DNA from: a virus
Reading direction: 5' to 3' (one strand)
Length of the DNA stretch: 64,000 nucleotides
IMG/VR virus record: IMGVR_UViG_3300044713_000194
Span: 43,637-107,636 of that record
The notes under the pieces were generated by a model. It had not been told where the DNA came from. It searched no databases and saw nothing but the letters and a program-made list of their open reading frames with translations. Made by a program: the position numbers and the translations under genes. Shown piece by piece: positions 1 through 9,448 of the stretch; position 1 is the first letter of the stretch; every line of letters starts with the position of its first letter.

Positions 1-3000
1 CGCTCACCGGTCCGGCAGCGCTGATCAGATTGTTGACCCAGCCGTTCATCAAGGAATTGCCCACCGCTTCCATCGAGGACGGCAGCGTGCTCAGTTCCTT
101 GCGGCCCACGAACTGCTTGAAGTTCTTCCGGAACGCCTTCGCCACAAAGTCGTTGATAGTGGTGACATACGGTTCGGAAGTCAATGGGTTGGCCGGGTTG
201 GTGGTCTTGTAGTGACGGCACTCCAGAGCCCCCGGTACGCTGTCAAACACCGTGATACCAGCCTGCGCCAACTGGTCCTTCGTCGGCGAATTGTATTCCT
301 GAAGTGCACGGCTGAAGCCGATCACCTTCTGGCCGGTAAGGGTGGTGGCCACGTCGTTCGACGGGTTCAGGTTCAAACCCGCAGTCGCTGCCGCCAGGAA
401 TTCACCGGAGACCAGGTTCTCAACCGCTGGCTGTGAAACCGAAGGTTGGAGCATGATTCCCAGGGCGGGCGGCCAGACCGCGATCACGCGCTGGTTGGCG
501 ATCGCCTGAGCCGTCGCGGAAGCAGCCGTTGGCGTCGAATACTGGTTGAAGCCAACGAAAGCAATGGCCTCTCCCTTCTGACGCGGAGTCGCCTGCTTGG
601 TCAGGAACTGGCTAAGCGCCTGCTGCACATTGACCGAGGTGGACAACGGTACGATCACACCCGCCTTGCCGCCGCCAGGAATCGGCGTGGTGAGCGAATT
701 GATCGCGTCGATGAAGCTCTGATCCGACGCAAAGGCCGTGCCCGCTACAACCGGCACCTGGATGACCCCGAACTGGCCCGCACCGTTAGCGGTCAGCAAC
801 TGAATCGCAATCGAGAGGCGGTTGTTGACACTGTTCGGCTGGCCATACTCCGCATACGCATCGTCAGGGCTGGCGAAAGTCTGAAGAGCGAAGTCGGAGG
901 CCTGCTTGTTGACCGTGAACGTCACGTAGTAGTACTCGCCGACAGCCGGGGAGTTACCCGAACGGCTGAAGGTTGAAATCAATGCCGTGTCGCCCACCTT
1001 ATTGCCCAGCGTGCTGACCACGTCGGTCTTGAGGCCGGGGACGGCAACGATAGTCTCTCCGGTCACAAAGCCCGCCGTGCGGCTGATGACGAAGCTCAGT
1101 GTGTCACCTGGAGTGAATTTGTAGCTCGGGCTCGGCAACTGAGTGTAACCGTAGCTGAGCGCGCTCGCCGGATCGACGATCGTGAACTGCACACCCGTGG
1201 TCTGGTCGATGTAGGTCTGGCCGAGATAGCCGGACGCGCCAACCGCACCCGAGCCGGAGTCTGCATTGCCACCTTCGGGCGTGGTTGCGCCGCCCGTCAG
1301 ACCGAGGCCGTCGGCCTGTGCCTGCTGCGCCGTGCGGCTGGTGGTGACAAGAAAGCGGTTGGCAAACGGAGTCGAAACAGCCGCCGCGCCGCCTGCCAGG
1401 TTGGTGGCCGCCTGTGCGGTCGCCTGGCCGGAAGTCGATGCACCCTCCGCCGCCGAGCAAAGAATCACGCCAGCACCGGATACGGTTGGCGGGAAGCTGG
1501 AGAACAGGGCGATGACCTCCGCCCAGGTGCGCACCGTCTCCTGATCGGCCATCAACAGTTCGACGGTGACGGCGGTCCCACTGACGCTGATCGCCGTGGC
1601 ATCCGCCTGACCGGTGCCGCCACTGAGGAGAGCAATGGTGACCGAGTTGCCAGCGGTGCCCGGGGTGGTTGCCGTGAACACCAGGGTTGAGGCAATCTCG
1701 ATTGATGCCTGCACTGCTGGGGTGGTAATGGTCGAGAGACCGTCGTCCTGGAATGTCAGGGTGACCGTTTCCGCCGCGCCGCCGATGGCCGCCTGAAGAT
1801 CCGAGAAGTTGCTCGGCCAGACGATCCCGGTGTCGGCAAAGTTCGCGTTGGCTACGGTGTCGGTGCCGTTTGACGCAACTGGAACGATCTGGTTGTTCTC
1901 GTCCGTCACGGTGTAGGTGCCCTGACCCGAGGTGCCTGCGGTCTTGACTGCCACGGTGAACGCGTGGTCGTTCAGTACGCTGCGGTAGTAGGTGGCATAG
2001 ACGTTCTGCCCTTGTGCCGCCGGGTTGTAAAGGGTGACCTTAGCGCTGGCACCGGAAAGCTGAGCCACGGTGACTGCACCGCTGCTCGCGGCCTCGATTG
2101 GGTTGGGGCCGACATAAACCTTGACCAAAGATGGGTCATCGGTTGGGACGCCAAGGCCCGAGCCGTCTACCGGCACATCGGGGAGAGTGAAAACGGAGTT
2201 GACCCCGCTCGTCGCGCCGGAGAGGAGCCGCAGGTAGACCTTCTGATCAACCAGGGTTGTATTGATGTCAGTCGCGTTGAAAGCCGGAAACCCAGCCGTG
2301 TTCTGACCGGCGGCGGTCGAAACCGCAGCGCCCCAAGCAATCGAGTTGCCGTTCAGGGTGTAGTCAACGCCCTCGACGAAATTGGAGGTGTTTGGACCGA
2401 AGCCGATTTCGACGATCGAAGCAACATTCGAAGACGGAAGCTGGTCGGAGGTGTTCTGCCAAGTGTTGGTGAAATAGGTGGCCAGAAGGGTTGCACCCGC
2501 AGGTACGGCGTTCGCTAGGGTGACAAGGCCGGTCGAGCCGTCCACGGCGGTAACCGTGGCTGGCTGTCCATTTACTGTGACGGAAACCTTGGTCGGATCG
2601 GTCGTTACGACACCACCGTTTGTGCCATCGACAATCGGAGTCTGCTGCACCTTGAAGATGGTGTTGGTGTTCGGACCCGCGCCGCCTGTGAAAGCGGTGG
2701 CCGTGAGGGCTGCCCCAGCCGTCGAGGAGGAGCCCCCGGAAACGACGGTAATGTAACCGGCGGTGGTCTCGATGCCCGCGTTGATCAGTGCCGCGACTTC
2801 GGCCAGCGTGCGGACCGTGTTGTCGGTGTTGCGAAGCTCGATTGAGATCGCGTTGGTGCCCGCACCGGACACAGCCTGAAGATCGGAAACGCCCGAGCCG
2901 GTCGTGGCCAAAGTCAGCGCGAGCGTGACGTCGTTGCCGAGCGCGCCGGGGATGGTGAGCGACAAGTGCAGTGTCGCCTGGATCGCGAGGGTAGCGAAAG

Positions 3001-3490
3001 TCGGAACCTGGAACGAATCGTTTTCGTTAAGGACCTGGGTGTCGGTGCGCTTGAAGTAGTAGTTGACGTAGAGACTGCTGCCTTCGGGAACAATCGTCTG
3101 GGTGCTGAACTGGCCGGTCGCTCCGTTTAAGGAGAGGACCGTCACCGGCAACGCCGCAGTCTGTCCCGGCGCTACCACAGTGACCGAAAGATAGGAGGGA
3201 TTGTTGGTTACGGTGCCGGTTCCATTGCCGGTAACAACGGGGAAGTGCGACAATTGAAAAGGACCTGTGGTGCCGTTGACCTGCGCGGTGAGGTTCTCAG
3301 CCACGACCTGGTCATCGGAGGTTGCACTCGAACCACGATGCATTTCAACGTTGGATTCGGTGAAAACCTGCTGGCCTTCTCCGATCAACACCGGAATCCG
3401 CGCGCTCGGCGGCAGGGATGCAACGGTGTCGTTCAGGATCGTCTCGGTGTAGACACCGGGCGGCGTGTAAGACGTGGAGAAAAGTGCCAT
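1..3490 (-). CDS. contractile tail sheath protein, C-terminus cut by window edge
   Basis: The frame is open from the ATG at 3490 to the left edge (at least 1,163 codons). The N-terminus MALFSTSYTPPGVYTETI is typical of phage tail sheath subunits. The visible C-terminal part has the sheath signatures TTINDFVAKAFRKNF, KQFVGRKEL and LMNGWVNNLISAAG. A GAGGAG ribosome site lies 8 nt before the start. The sheath polymerises around the tail tube and contracts to drive it into the host. The protein is longer than most sheaths (usually about 400-900 residues); the middle is rich in Gly/Thr/Val beta segments, so it probably carries extra surface domains. It is read with the other minus-strand structural genes. 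Confidence 0.93.
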   Translation of the reverse strand, partial: MALFSTSYTPPGVYTETILNDTVASLPPSARIPVLIGEGQQVFTESNVEMHRGSSATSDDQVVAENLTAQVNGTTGPFQLSHFPVVTGNGTGTVTNNPSYLSVTVVAPGQTAALPVTVLSLNGATGQFSTQTIVPEGSSLYVNYYFKRTDTQVLNENDSFQVPTFATLAIQATLHLSLTIPGALGNDVTLALTLATTGSGVSDLQAVSGAGTNAISIELRNTDNTVRTLAEVAALINAGIETTAGYITVVSGGSSSTAGAALTATAFTGGAGPNTNTIFKVQQTPIVDGTNGGVVTTDPTKVSVTVNGQPATVTAVDGSTGLVTLANAVPAGATLLATYFTNTWQNTSDQLPSSNVASIVEIGFGPNTSNFVEGVDYTLNGNSIAWGAAVSTAAGQNTAGFPAFNATDINTTLVDQKVYLRLLSGATSGVNSVFTLPDVPVDGSGLGVPTDDPSLVKVYVGPNPIEAASSGAVTVAQLSGASAKVTLYNPAAQGQNVYATYYRSVLNDHAFTVAVKTAGTSGQGTYTVTDENNQIVPVASNGTDTVANANFADTGIVWPSNFSDLQAAIGGAAETVTLTFQDDGLSTITTPAVQASIEIASTLVFTATTPGTAGNSVTIALLSGGTGQADATAISVSGTAVTVELLMADQETVRTWAEVIALFSSFPPTVSGAGVILCSAAEGASTSGQATAQAATNLAGGAAAVSTPFANRFLVTTSRTAQQAQADGLGLTGGATTPEGGNADSGSGAVGASGYLGQTYIDQTTGVQFTIVDPASALSYGYTQLPSPSYKFTPGDTLSFVISRTAGFVTGETIVAVPGLKTDVVSTLGNKVGDTALISTFSRSGNSPAVGEYYYVTFTVNKQASDFALQTFASPDDAYAEYGQPNSVNNRLSIAIQLLTANGAGQFGVIQVPVVAGTAFASDQSFIDAINSLTTPIPGGGKAGVIVPLSTSVNVQQALSQFLTKQATPRQKGEAIAFVGFNQYSTPTAASATAQAIANQRVIAVWPPALGIMLQPSVSQPAVENLVSGEFLAAATAGLNLNPSNDVATTLTGQKVIGFSRALQEYNSPTKDQLAQAGITVFDSVPGALECRHYKTTNPANPLTSEPYVTTINDFVAKAFRKNFKQFVGRKELSTLPSSMEAVGNSLMNGWVNNLISAAGPVS

Positions 3491-3598
3491 TTGTCGGCTC
3501 CTCGCCCAATTACTTAGCGATTGGGTGCGCTGGGAGTGAAATCCATCTCTATGAAGAGATTGGAAGTCCGTTTATTTCTACGCTTCGATTTTGGAGCC

Positions 3599-4021
3599 TT
3601 AGCGGGGCTGCTCGACGAGTTTGGTCTGGGCGTCGGCATCCGGCTTGTGACCGTCCCGCTCGACATACCCTAAGGCGCGGGTACGGGCCAGGCGCTGCTC
3701 AGCCGAGATGGGGGTGAACTCGTTGTAACCGGTGGCGACCAGGCCCTGCTTACCGGCCTCGCGGCGGACCTTGTTGCGCTTGTTCTGGCGCTCGTTAATG
3801 CTGGACCAGCGCGCTTCGGACTCGCGGCCTACAACCGCGTCGATCGGAGCGTTGGACAGGCCGTTGGTTCCGATTCCGGGAACAGAAAGTTTGGGCCACG
3901 CGGGGGTATGACAGAACTTGCAGGGTATGGTGGACGGCTTGGAGGCCGACATGGGCTGTACAAGCTCCGTCACCGCCCCGCAGCCGCCTTCGCCTTCACA
4001 CTTGTATTCGTAGATTGCCAT
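3599..4021 (-). CDS. FmdB-like zinc ribbon protein
   Basis: A 140-residue protein. The first 45 residues begin MAIYEYKCEGEGGCG and continue to a CKFC pair, the pattern of the FmdB family of small zinc ribbons. The remainder is charged, low in hydrophobics and unassigned. It starts at an ATG with an AAGGAG site 5 nt upstream and lies between the sheath and a structural protein gene, so it may act in virion assembly or regulation; neither is shown. A class 2 promoter-like box lies at 4048-4060. Confidence 0.7.
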   Translation of the reverse strand: MAIYEYKCEGEGGCGAVTELVQPMSASKPSTIPCKFCHTPAWPKLSVPGIGTNGLSNAPIDAVVGRESEARWSSINERQNKRNKVRREAGKQGLVATGYNEFTPISAEQRLARTRALGYVERDGHKPDADAQTKLVEQPR

Positions 4022-4088
4022 GAAACTCCTTCGAGATAACGCCTATCAAGGGGTAATACCGCTTGGAGGGGGGTGGTTCCTTTATTTG

Positions 4089-5645
4089 TCAGCGATAATC
4101 CGGAAGAAATCCGATGGCTCCCACGGAGAAAAGACGAGGACCTACCTTCAGCTTGCCCGGGTAGTCGGTAGTAAAGAGAATTGAATCGATGTTGAAATTG
4201 GTGACGCGGGTGACGAGCGGCTTATAGACGCGCCAGTCAGCGAGCGCCGTGAACTGTAATGAGGCGACCCAGCCGGGTGCGGTTGCGCTTCGGTCACGTT
4301 GGTTTACAAGTGCGGAGCGCGAGCCCTCAAGAATGGTCAGCCCATCGGCTTCGATCCTGGCTCGGCGGTTGATAAGAAGCTCTTGCTTTAGAAGCTCGAC
4401 AATATCGGAGGCCGTGGCGGGATCGTTTGCCTTCACATCGACTGTAAAGCCAATGTTGTCTTTCGATCCGTATACATGGTAAGTTTCGCTAACATTTGGA
4501 GATACAAGGAGAGCGCACTGGTCTCCCTCGGTCACCTTGTCGCCGATTGCAATACGCATCCCAAGCACTAAGTTGATGTTCGAGGACATCTTCTTACCCA
4601 CAACGGTGCTCTGGCCGATCAGGGTGCGCACATCATACCGACACCAGCCTCCGGGGGCAAGTGGCGTGTTCAGGGTTACCGTTCCGGTCTCCAGGTTTAC
4701 CGTGACCGGTACGTTGGCGGCGGCGTTCGTCTCCACCCACACCTGATCCTCAACCAATGTCTCGCCCGAAGCGAGCGTGAAACTCAGCGTGTTCTCCGAA
4801 TTCATGCAGTTGCCGGGAACAGAGGGATCAACCCGTACGACGCCCGTCGCCGTAATAGTGTTCCCCGCCGGAGTCCATCCGCTAAGTTGGACGGTAGTCG
4901 CGGAAGTGAAAATGTAGTCGATTCCATTGCGTAGAGTGAAACCGTCCTGATCCAGGAGCGCGACTGAAGAATAATCGGAAGGAACGGTGGCCGTCTGGGT
5001 CCCAAATACGGTGGCCGGAATAATGACCGTGCTCTGAGTCTGCTCAACCCAAAAGTCCGTCAGCGGTGTAAGCGGATTGCCGCCGGAATCCTTTACTCCA
5101 AGAGCGACTACCGAACTCAGAAGGTAAATGAAATTTGAACCGCCTTGGAAGGCAATCGCGTTACTGGGGTTCTCAATGTCGTAAGGCTGAACCGTTAAGG
5201 CGTCAATGCCTCGGGCGAAGTTGACCTTGGAGCCTCGGGCATTCTTGACCAACCCTTCGTACCAGTGGTAGGTCTGGACGGTAAACTTTACGTCGCGGGT
5301 CTTCTCATCCACAGCATCCACGTTGAACATGTAGATCCCGGCGACCGGCGTCTGAAGGGTGGGGTCGATCTCATCGGCCCATTCAAAAAAGTCCCCGTCC
5401 TTGTCCTCGATTTTGGCGACCAAGGAGCGACCCATCTGGGTGTACATGAAGTAGTCGGGGGAGAGGCGGGCACCGGAGCCGGTGATGTCCTTAATGATGC
5501 ATTGCACGTCGCCGAAGGAGATCATGTTGTTCGAGGTGAGGGACACCTCGCCCAGACTGGCGCGAAACCGGGGATTCCGCGTCACGATGTCTCGGATGAC
5601 GCGGAGCATATACCCGGCCAAATGATTTCCGGTTAAATCGAACAC
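4089..5645 (-). CDS. putative virion structural protein (tail/baseplate region)
   Basis: A 518-residue protein starting at GTG with a GAGGGGA site. The composition is that of a beta-rich structural protein, with repeated Thr/Val/Gly strands in residues about 190-350, no signal peptide and no catalytic motif. It lies beside the tail sheath gene and its first 13 nt overlap the end of the GIY-YIG endonuclease gene. No family is recognised with confidence; a tail, baseplate or tail-tube-associated role is inferred from position only. Confidence 0.55.
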   Translation of the reverse strand: MFDLTGNHLAGYMLRVIRDIVTRNPRFRASLGEVSLTSNNMISFGDVQCIIKDITGSGARLSPDYFMYTQMGRSLVAKIEDKDGDFFEWADEIDPTLQTPVAGIYMFNVDAVDEKTRDVKFTVQTYHWYEGLVKNARGSKVNFARGIDALTVQPYDIENPSNAIAFQGGSNFIYLLSSVVALGVKDSGGNPLTPLTDFWVEQTQSTVIIPATVFGTQTATVPSDYSSVALLDQDGFTLRNGIDYIFTSATTVQLSGWTPAGNTITATGVVRVDPSVPGNCMNSENTLSFTLASGETLVEDQVWVETNAAANVPVTVNLETGTVTLNTPLAPGGWCRYDVRTLIGQSTVVGKKMSSNINLVLGMRIAIGDKVTEGDQCALLVSPNVSETYHVYGSKDNIGFTVDVKANDPATASDIVELLKQELLINRRARIEADGLTILEGSRSALVNQRDRSATAPGWVASLQFTALADWRVYKPLVTRVTNFNIDSILFTTDYPGKLKVGPRLFSVGAIGFLPDYR

Positions 5646-6472
5646 GTTGGAGTCCCCTCAATGGGAGAGCCCGTAATCCTCTTGGAGGATTTCGCAACTC
5701 TTCGGTGGTTCTCTTTCCAGCAAGTGCGATTGCAGAATTTACCGCCGCGACTGACTGAACGTTCAAAGACTGCTGAGCAGCCCGCGCATGTCACCGTGAC
5801 TCGATTCCGTCGTAAGGCACTAGCGGCGCGAATCCGGGCTACGCTCTCCGGGGAACGCTTCTTACCGCGTAAGGAAGCCGATCTCTTATCTCTTGTTTGT
5901 TGTGTTACGGGTCGTGCTCTCAAAGTCGCTGAGATTTTGGCACGGGATTCTTTCGTAAAACCGGCTAGACGCCGCGCCACCATCTCCGGTGTTTGGGACC
6001 TTCCTTTGAGGGCATCGCTACGTTTTCTCTTAGATGCGACGGTCTGCTTTATACCTACACGTGACTCGACAAACTTTTGGCGAGTTTCGGGGCTGTGCTT
6101 CTTACCGAAGAATGGGTTACCACTACCCGTCATCTTTATTCGAAGCTCGGCCCTACGTTCTTCGGAGCACGGACGTGCGCCGCCATCGCCGCCATGGGCA
6201 ATGTTATAACCCACGGTTACTTCTGTTGAACGGTACTTTGCTATGTATTCAATTTCTAAGGCGTTAAGGGTCTCTAGTGACTCAATACCGGAAACTAGAG
6301 TCGTTACCTCGAAGCAATCTTCCCCGTATTTACGAATGGCGGTTGATAGCCTTGCTCGTCCGTTATTACGCGCGGTGTAGCAATGTTCCTTCCATCGTCT
6401 TTCGACCGTCTTAACGGTCTTACCGATGTAGATCTTTCCGTTGACCCGATTTCGAACCAAGTAGATAAGCAT
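5633..6472 (-). CDS. GIY-YIG homing endonuclease with NUMOD3-type repeats
   Basis: A 279-residue protein. The GIY-YIG nuclease domain occupies residues 1-95: LIYLVRN and KIYIGKT form the two conserved strands, followed by the Arg of RRWKEH and a catalytic-type Glu in ALEIEYIAKY. Residues about 110-215 hold repeated 'G..N.FFGKKHS.E' and 'S.ALKGR...E' segments, the NUMOD3-like DNA-binding modules of phage homing enzymes. A CX2C...CX3C zinc finger (CAGC, CNRTC) follows near 230-250. The gene sits between structural genes and overlaps the next gene by 13 nt, as expected of a free-standing selfish insertion. Confidence 0.9.
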   Translation of the reverse strand: MLIYLVRNRVNGKIYIGKTVKTVERRWKEHCYTARNNGRARLSTAIRKYGEDCFEVTTLVSGIESLETLNALEIEYIAKYRSTEVTVGYNIAHGGDGGARPCSEERRAELRIKMTGSGNPFFGKKHSPETRQKFVESRVGIKQTVASKRKRSDALKGRSQTPEMVARRLAGFTKESRAKISATLRARPVTQQTRDKRSASLRGKKRSPESVARIRAASALRRNRVTVTCAGCSAVFERSVSRGGKFCNRTCWKENHRRVAKSSKRITGSPIEGTPTCSI

Positions 6473-6515
6473 GCCTATCCTGCACTCTGGCTTCCGAGCA
6501 CAAAATCGGCGAACA

Positions 6516-6992
6516 TCAATCCTGAACCCTCACGTCTAGGACACCGTAATCAACGCCCTTCGGTATTGGGGGCACGGTTTGCTGGATAGGGTGCACCCAC
6601 TGAGCGATTGAGCGCCTTACATCCTGTACGCTCACTACCCCACGCTGTCTTGGGTACCACACGTTCCGTATACCTACTGCGCCTTCGAAATCGTAGTCCT
6701 CAATTTCCCACCACGACCCGTCATGTGCGGCAAACCTTGATCCTGGAACCATATAGGTGAAAAATAAGTCATCGCCTTGAAGCGGCGAAAGGGGATTGGC
6801 CAACAACTCATTTCCAATCTCGGGGCTCGTTTGACTGAAGATGCCCTTCTGCTCGCCGGAGTCCCCGACAATCGCCTGTAGCTTGATGTCCAGAACCGGC
6901 TGATCCGTGGGGGGCGTCATGGCGTTCGCCTGTTTGGGGGCGATACCGGCGAAGGCAATGAGGGAGGAAGCTAAAACGTTCGATTTAATCAT
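6516..6992 (-). CDS. small secreted or periplasmic protein of unknown function
   Basis: A 158-residue protein whose first 24 residues look like a Sec signal peptide: basic MIKSN, hydrophobic VLASSLIAFAGIA and an ANA cleavage site. A GGAG site precedes this ATG, whereas the internal Met at 25 has none, which supports the longer start. The mature part (about 134 residues) has conserved-looking WW and WYPRQRGV segments but matches no family I recognise. A phage protein exported from the cytoplasm could act in superinfection exclusion or lysis; this is speculation. Confidence 0.55.
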   Translation of the reverse strand: MIKSNVLASSLIAFAGIAPKQANAMTPPTDQPVLDIKLQAIVGDSGEQKGIFSQTSPEIGNELLANPLSPLQGDDLFFTYMVPGSRFAAHDGSWWEIEDYDFEGAVGIRNVWYPRQRGVVSVQDVRRSIAQWVHPIQQTVPPIPKGVDYGVLDVRVQD

Positions 6993-7048
6993 GCTGGGCT
7001 CCGGAGGCGACTCTCTTTAATGGAATCCGGAAGTCAGAACACAGAAAG

Positions 7049-7078
7049 TTCGCCATTTTGAGCCGGACAAGGCAGAAT
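7049..7078 (+). promoter_or_regulatory. class 1 promoter-like box
   Basis: TTCGCC, 18 nt, CAGAAT, followed by GTA; 16 nt before the ATG at 7094. One of six copies in the window with identical 18-nt spacing. Confidence 0.65.
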
Positions 7079-7093
7079 GTATGAGAGGTGATT

Positions 7094-7312
7094 ATGGAGA
7101 ACAGACGGGAGCTAGTACGCGCGGTACGCGAGTACGCACGAGCCCACTACGAAAAAAGCGGCTGGGATGTTGTCGTCGAGAGCTACGACGACGCCGACAT
7201 CATCTCGGCCATGGGACCGGCTGAGACCCCGGAGCAGGCGATACGGGCGGTAGGTGAGGAAATCGGCATGCACGACAAATACCGGAGCGACATCGAGGCG
7301 ACGGCCTTCTAA
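7094..7312 (+). CDS. small phage protein, unknown
   Basis: A 72-residue acidic protein, first gene of the plus-strand block. GAGAGGT lies 5 nt before this ATG, so the upstream in-frame GTG is not used. It contains the segment WDVVVESYDDADI and a C-terminal 'TPEQAIRAVGEEI', a pattern I have seen in small phage proteins of unknown role. It is expressed from the class 1 box at 7049-7078, and the next gene begins 1 nt after the stop. Confidence 0.7.
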   Translation: MENRRELVRAVREYARAHYEKSGWDVVVESYDDADIISAMGPAETPEQAIRAVGEEIGMHDKYRSDIEATAF

Positions 7313-7313
7313 A

Positions 7314-7613
7314 ATGTTGGACACCGAACAAATGACTAAAGTTTTTGGTATCCAGCTTCATCGCATCAGCGGTGACCGTCTTTTGGCGTGCGAAGCCGTT
7401 TATTGCGAACGTGGTGGATTAGCGGTGGATACCGTGTTGCGTAGGGCAGCGATCTCCGGACGTGTCGAGATCGAAGGACCCTTGGAGCGCCACTTTGCGG
7501 ACCTGCTCGATCTTCAGGGAGACATCGTCTGCTCGGTCGCCCTAGACGCCGGGTCTTACCGTGCAATCAAATATAGATGGGCACCAAGCAAGCTGATAGT
7601 TGAGCCGCAGTAG
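7314..7613 (+). CDS. hypothetical protein
   Basis: A 99-residue protein of unknown function starting 1 nt after the preceding stop, so translation is probably coupled. It has alternating hydrophobic segments and a C-terminal basic stretch (YRAIKYRWAPSK). No motif or domain is recognised. A second in-frame ATG at 7332 is possible; neither start has a strong ribosome site. Confidence 0.6.
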   Translation: MLDTEQMTKVFGIQLHRISGDRLLACEAVYCERGGLAVDTVLRRAAISGRVEIEGPLERHFADLLDLQGDIVCSVALDAGSYRAIKYRWAPSKLIVEPQ

Positions 7614-7644
7614 GCCCGAGATCGCCGCAAGGGAGAACCCTAAG

Positions 7645-7674
7645 TTCGCCGATTTTGCTCGGCCCGGACAGAAT
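7645..7674 (+). promoter_or_regulatory. class 1 promoter-like box
   Basis: TTCGCC, 18 nt, CAGAAT, 20 nt before the ATG at 7694. This is the copy closest to consensus. Confidence 0.68.
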
Positions 7675-7693
7675 GTACGTAGGAGAGTGAGCC

Positions 7694-8113
7694 ATGGTAA
7701 ACGCACTTGATTACTTTAGTGAACAAGCCTACAACGAAGCTGTCGATGCCGAGCGCGAAGAGACGATGGGTGACGGTTACCGCAACGAATCCCAGCGGTT
7801 GTTCGCTCACTCTAGCAACACGATTCCATACAGGGATGAGAGCGCCAAGATCGACGCGCTGGCCGCCGCTGGCAAGTTCGTGGTCTATCGCATCGTCGAG
7901 GTTTGCTGCCCGCATACCGACGCGTTGATTCGCGTCGAGGAGCGCATCTCTTCAATTCACGACACCTATGTGGCGGCATCCGATGCCGCGCACGGACCCG
8001 ATGGAGACTTTGACGATATGACCGGCATCCGGATGCCGCAGGCGGAAGTTACGCCGGAACCCCGGTCGGTCGTAGACGTGGCCGAAGGTGAAACCTGGGA
8101 CATTCCCTTCTAA
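7694..8113 (+). CDS. hypothetical protein
   Basis: A 139-residue acidic protein starting at ATG after an AGGAGAG site. No catalytic motif is visible. A central CCPHTD segment could bind metal, but a single CC...H is weak evidence. The C-terminus is Pro/Glu/Asp rich and ends WDIPF. It is the first gene behind its own class 1 box and is followed after 8 nt by the next small gene. Confidence 0.65.
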   Translation: MVNALDYFSEQAYNEAVDAEREETMGDGYRNESQRLFAHSSNTIPYRDESAKIDALAAAGKFVVYRIVEVCCPHTDALIRVEERISSIHDTYVAASDAAHGPDGDFDDMTGIRMPQAEVTPEPRSVVDVAEGETWDIPF

Positions 8114-8121
8114 GGAGCAGT

Positions 8122-8343
8122 ATGGCAACAGCAGCCGCAGTGCCTGTGCCTGATTTCCTGGTGTTGGATCATGGATCAGTCGTGATCCTGATGTCAATGA
8201 ACGACGATGCCCAGACTTGGTTCGACGAGCACGTCTCGTGCAAGTGCTGGCGGACATGGGGGCCGCGCGGCGTCGCCGTTGATCCACGCTACGTGGACGG
8301 TCTGGTCGAGGGTATGATCGAAGAAGGGTTTACGGTCCAGTAA
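8122..8343 (+). CDS. small conserved phage protein, unknown
   Basis: A 73-residue protein with an AAGGAG site. The layout 'FLVLDHGSVVILMSMNDDAQTWF ... GVAVDPRYVDGLVEGMIEEGFTV' (quoted in pieces) fits a widespread short phage/plasmid family in which a 'W' precedes a basic turn and the protein ends 'GF.V'. No biochemical function is known for that family. It is co-directional with, and 2 nt from, the next gene. Confidence 0.7.
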   Translation: MATAAAVPVPDFLVLDHGSVVILMSMNDDAQTWFDEHVSCKCWRTWGPRGVAVDPRYVDGLVEGMIEEGFTVQ

Positions 8344-8345
8344 CT

Positions 8346-8630
8346 ATGAAGACTTTCGAAACCGGCGAGACGAAGCGGGATCTCACCAGCACTGTGGCCG
8401 TAGTAGGACCCGCCGACAAATACACCACCGAGGAGCTAACCAAGATTGTCGCGTGCGCCGAGAAGCTAGACGCCCAGTACGATCGCCTCTTCCCTTTCCG
8501 GCGCGGCTGTAACATGACTGTCTTCGACAAAGACGCTCCCGACTGGTGGCTGCGTAAGCGGTTTAGCTGGTACATGGGACCGATGTATTCCGAGTCCCTG
8601 GATGAAGCGATTGCGTTTATGCTGCGCTAG
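8346..8630 (+). CDS. hypothetical protein
   Basis: A 94-residue protein of unknown function starting 2 nt after the preceding stop, probably coupled. It contains helical TTEELTKIVACAEKLD and the aromatic segment WWLRKRFSWYMGPMY. No family is recognised. Confidence 0.6.
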   Translation: MKTFETGETKRDLTSTVAVVGPADKYTTEELTKIVACAEKLDAQYDRLFPFRRGCNMTVFDKDAPDWWLRKRFSWYMGPMYSESLDEAIAFMLR

Positions 8631-8682
8631 TCTAAAGATGGACCCAAATCCCATTTTCAGCAATCATAAGTAAAGGACCCAG

Positions 8683-9192
8683 ATGCGTTCGAAACTTCTC
8701 AATCCGCCCGACGCCGCCCGGCCCATGCTGGATCACTTTGCCGCACTCAACCGGCGCACCCAGGCTGCCCGTAAGGAGGCTGCCGAGCCCGAGGTGGGCA
8801 TCTTCTTTGTTTACAATGGTCGCGTCCTTGTAGACGGAACCCCTGTGAGCCAGGCGGAGTCCTACGGCAACTTCAAAGGCCACAATGTCGGCCACGACCG
8901 GTATTGGGACAATCTCAAGAAGGTTGATCTTGTTCCTCGTGATGTCGAATACGACGAGGTCCCAAGAGGGCGTGTCGGATACGACACTAAGGAGCGAAAG
9001 TTTTTCATTTTTGCCGACCCTTGCATCTTGAAAGATCAGCGGGCCATTGACCAGGTGGAGCGTCTTCTACATCTCCCCTCGGTCAACATGGCACCTCCAA
9101 AGCGGGATTCCCACTATAGGTGTCCCGGATGTATGAAGACGCAAAAATCGACGAAGCGGCTTCAACAGGAAGAGGAAGATTGGGATTTCTGA
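8683..9192 (+). CDS. conserved hypothetical protein (phage/bacterial family)
   Basis: A 169-residue protein with an AAAGGA site. The central part 'EVGIFFVYNGRVLVDGTPVS' followed by 'SYGNFKGH..GHDRYW' and 'PRGRVGYD...FFIFADPCIL' matches a widespread family of uncharacterised proteins in which these three blocks recur. A CPGC pair sits near the C-terminus. No activity has been assigned to the family as far as I know. Confidence 0.7.
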   Translation: MRSKLLNPPDAARPMLDHFAALNRRTQAARKEAAEPEVGIFFVYNGRVLVDGTPVSQAESYGNFKGHNVGHDRYWDNLKKVDLVPRDVEYDEVPRGRVGYDTKERKFFIFADPCILKDQRAIDQVERLLHLPSVNMAPPKRDSHYRCPGCMKTQKSTKRLQQEEEDWDF

Positions 9193-9194
9193 TT

Positions 9195-9440
9195 ATGGCC
9201 GAAACAACACAAGAGACGAACTGGTGGGGCGAGATCTCGCACCCGAGCGACCAACTGGTGCACTGGTCCCGCACCAAGAACACCGATGAGGCCCGGCGGG
9301 AGATCGCTGAGTTGCGAACCGCATGGGACCTCATCCACGCCGACCCCAAGATCGCCGCCGCAGCCAAGGTACTAATCCACTGGACGATCGAACTCGAAGG
9401 GTCGAACGCATCGGAGGCGGCGGCGGGCGCGGACCTGTAG
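9195..9440 (+). CDS. hypothetical protein
   Basis: An 81-residue protein starting at the ATG 2 nt after the preceding stop. A longer in-frame reading exists but would overlap the previous gene by 70 nt. It is mostly alpha-helical by composition (EARREIAELRTAWDLIH) and has no recognised motif. Confidence 0.55.
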   Translation: MAETTQETNWWGEISHPSDQLVHWSRTKNTDEARREIAELRTAWDLIHADPKIAAAAKVLIHWTIELEGSNASEAAAGADL

Positions 9441-9448
9441 AGGGGATC

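Noticed and set aside
446-2518. Plus-strand open frames in the first 2.5 kb
   Set aside because: They lie opposite the tail sheath gene, whose translation is convincing.
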